Source: Bacillus multifaciens (GTDB lineage: Bacteria > Bacillota > Bacilli > Bacillales > Bacillaceae_G). Taken from it: a stretch of 64,000 nucleotides of DNA. The DNA lies in contig NZ_JAVBXD010000008.1 of NCBI RefSeq assembly GCF_030756675.1, forward strand, positions 62,001-126,000, read 5' to 3'. The translations under genes and the position numbers were made by a program. This document shows, one piece after another, positions 62,479-64,000 of this stretch. The notes beneath the pieces were generated by a model. The model saw only the letters and a program-made list of their open reading frames with translations. It was not told where the DNA came from and did no database searches. How positions within the stretch are numbered: position 1 is the first letter of the stretch; every line of letters begins with the position of its first letter.

Positions 62479-64000
62479 TTAAAAGGATGAAATCCATTCT
62501 TTTATTTTATCCATCAAGCTTCCATTCTGTTCTTTTCCTTGTTTTTCTTCCTGTCTTTTTTTCTCTTCTTTTCGCTTCATTTCTTTTTCAATTGTTTGTA
62601 GCTGTTTTGTATACTCTGCTTCTGGTATAAGAGACAAATCAAAGTTTTTTTGAATTGGCTTTCCAATTGCTTTATTCATAATGTCGCGAAACATTGTTGT
62701 CGTTATTTGACTACCAGCTGGCACAAAATGTTCATTATCTGTTTTATCGTAACCAACCCAAATGGATGCAAGCAATTCTGGTGTATAGCCAACAAACCAT
62801 GAATCTTTTGAGCCGTTATTTGATTCATCTGCTAATTGTGTTGTGCCTGTTTTTCCGGCAGTCTCTGCATTTTTAAGTTTCGCTTTTTTCCCGGTTCCTT
62901 TCTCTACAACTCCTTTTAATAGGTATGTCATCTTTTGAGCTGTTTTTTCATCTGTAACATGAATTTCTTTTTTATACCATTTTCCTACTGTATTCCCTTC
63001 ACCATCTTGAATTTCCCGAATCGCATGTGCTTCCATTTGTACACCATCATTTGCAAATGTTGCATATGCTTGTGCCATAACAAGAGGAGAGGTGCCTTCA
63101 CTCATTCCTCCTAGCGCTAACGCATACGATCGGTCTTTTTCTTGCAGTGGAATACCAAAACGTTCTAAAGACTTCAAACCTTTTTCTAAACCAATTTGTT
63201 CTAATAGCCAAACAGCAGGTACATTATATGAATTAGCAACTGCCTCATACATCGTTACATTACCATGGTATACATTTCCGCTATTTTTTGGTTTATAATC
63301 ATTAATTTCAAGCGGTTCATCTTTTAATACATCATAAACCTCATATCCTTGTTCTAGTGCCGGTGTATACACCGCTAACGGTTTTAATGTAGAACCTGGC
63401 TGACGTTTTAATTGCACCGCATGATTAAACTGTAAAAATTGATACGTCCCTCTCCCGCCTACAAGGGCCGGAATACCGCCCGTTTTGGGATTCATAAGCA
63501 CAACACCTGTTTGCATAATCTGATCAGAAGTAGTATTCGGAAAATAATGATCACTATTTACAACCTCTTCTGTAGCTTCTTGCATTTTTGGATTTAATTC
63601 TGTGTAAATATGATAACCGCCTGATAAAATTTCATTTTGTGTCAATTTATATTTATTCATTGCCTCTCGAACAATGTAATCAACATATTGAGAGTACTTT
63701 CCTTTATATTTATCTTCGACACCTCGATGAAGTGAAAGCCCTTCATCTTTTGCGATTTGAAATTGTTTCTCTGTAATATATCCTTGTTCTTTCATTAACG
63801 AGAGAACAACATTTCTTCTTTCAATCGACTTATTAAAGTTTTTAAAAGGTGAATACATAGAAGGTGCTTTAATTAATCCAGCTAAAGTAGCAGCCTCCGG
63901 AATCGTCAATTCCTTTACCTCTTTGTCAAAATACGTTTTTGCTGCCTTTTTAATCCCCCAGGCTCCTTCACCAAAATAAATTTGATTCAAATACATCTCT
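62479..64000 (-). CDS. Class A penicillin-binding protein, C-terminal part (cut by window edge)
   Basis: A bifunctional glycosyltransferase/transpeptidase for peptidoglycan synthesis; 506 residues are visible and the frame runs off the right edge, so the N-terminal anchor and most of the glycosyltransferase domain are missing. Seen are its end (MYLNQIYFGEGAWGIKKAAK, AATLAGLIKAPSMYSPF) and the whole transpeptidase: catalytic Ser in PGSTLKPLAVYTP, ANSYNVPAVW (SxN) and AGKTGTTQLA (KTG). The last 45 residues are Lys/Glu-rich. It looks like PbpF/PBP1-type, but I do not commit to a symbol. An ATG at 63996 is internal, not the start. Confidence 0.92.
   Translation of the reverse strand, partial: EMYLNQIYFGEGAWGIKKAAKTYFDKEVKELTIPEAATLAGLIKAPSMYSPFKNFNKSIERRNVVLSLMKEQGYITEKQFQIAKDEGLSLHRGVEDKYKGKYSQYVDYIVREAMNKYKLTQNEILSGGYHIYTELNPKMQEATEEVVNSDHYFPNTTSDQIMQTGVVLMNPKTGGIPALVGGRGTYQFLQFNHAVQLKRQPGSTLKPLAVYTPALEQGYEVYDVLKDEPLEINDYKPKNSGNVYHGNVTMYEAVANSYNVPAVWLLEQIGLEKGLKSLERFGIPLQEKDRSYALALGGMSEGTSPLVMAQAYATFANDGVQMEAHAIREIQDGEGNTVGKWYKKEIHVTDEKTAQKMTYLLKGVVEKGTGKKAKLKNAETAGKTGTTQLADESNNGSKDSWFVGYTPELLASIWVGYDKTDNEHFVPAGSQITTTMFRDIMNKAIGKPIQKNFDLSLIPEAEYTKQLQTIEKEMKRKEEKKRQEEKQGKEQNGSLMDKIKEWISSF

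Overview
The window is a chromosomal segment from a spore-forming Firmicute, almost certainly a member of the Bacillus cereus group. The gene order follows the Bacillus subtilis aroB to ypuI region closely. The proteins resemble B. cereus/B. anthracis orthologues as I remember them, and the DNA is AT-rich. The intergenic gaps carry about eight copies of a roughly 190 bp element that looks like the B. cereus-group repeat bcr1. I cannot name the species; several proteins differ visibly from B. anthracis as I recall it, so a diverged member of the group is possible. No rRNA, tRNA, CRISPR array, complete IS element or prophage was seen.

Layout: most genes lie on the minus strand. (1) 1-6772: aroB (cut by the window edge), aroC, ndk, the menaquinone side-chain and methylation genes hepT-menG-hepS, folE, hup. 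(2) 7060-14638: sporulation and essential genes spoIVA, yphF, yphE, spoVIF, gpsA, der, a YIEGIA membrane protein with its small capping subunit, and seaA; the 44-codon ypzI lies on the plus strand just beyond. (3) 15125-20445: an accessory module, a three-gene ABC-2 exporter followed by an 859-aa MalT-type LuxR ATPase regulator, with a terminator-like hairpin in its leader. (4) 20679-24157: fni, rpsA, cmk and the 57-codon ypfB; then ansA on plus. (5) 25536-35773: ypdA, an amidase, two small membrane proteins, gudB, ypbH, a MerR/B12-domain regulator, ypbG, ypbE, ypbD, recQ, ypbB. (6) 36000-39643: ferredoxin, riboflavin transporter with an FMN riboswitch, an unknown membrane protein, a secreted M23/LysM protein, and a corrinoid adenosyltransferase.

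(7) 39979-49908: cytochrome c maturation and redox control resE-resD and resC-resB-resA, rluB, and the spore-maturation set spmB-spmA-dacB. (8) 50039-58915: a long SodF-type superoxide dismutase, ypuI, mprF, an unknown anchored protein, deoD, an orphan histidine kinase and a catalytic-domain-only tyrosine recombinase homologue. (9) 59328-64000: a small RHH-like protein, a Fur-box promoter driving what looks like the FsrA iron-sparing small RNA, a DUF72 gene, two tandem bcr1 copies, an unknown small protein, a CotB-like spore coat protein, and the 3' part of a class A penicillin-binding protein.

Most of the window is housekeeping and sporulation core. The parts most worth a second look are the Fur-controlled sRNA locus, the ABC/LuxR module with its possible ribosome-read attenuator, the B12 regulator whose light-sensing residues look lost, the orphan kinase next to a recombinase with an altered active site, and the way bcr1-like elements sit at gene ends, at gene starts and at gaps in the B. 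subtilis order.
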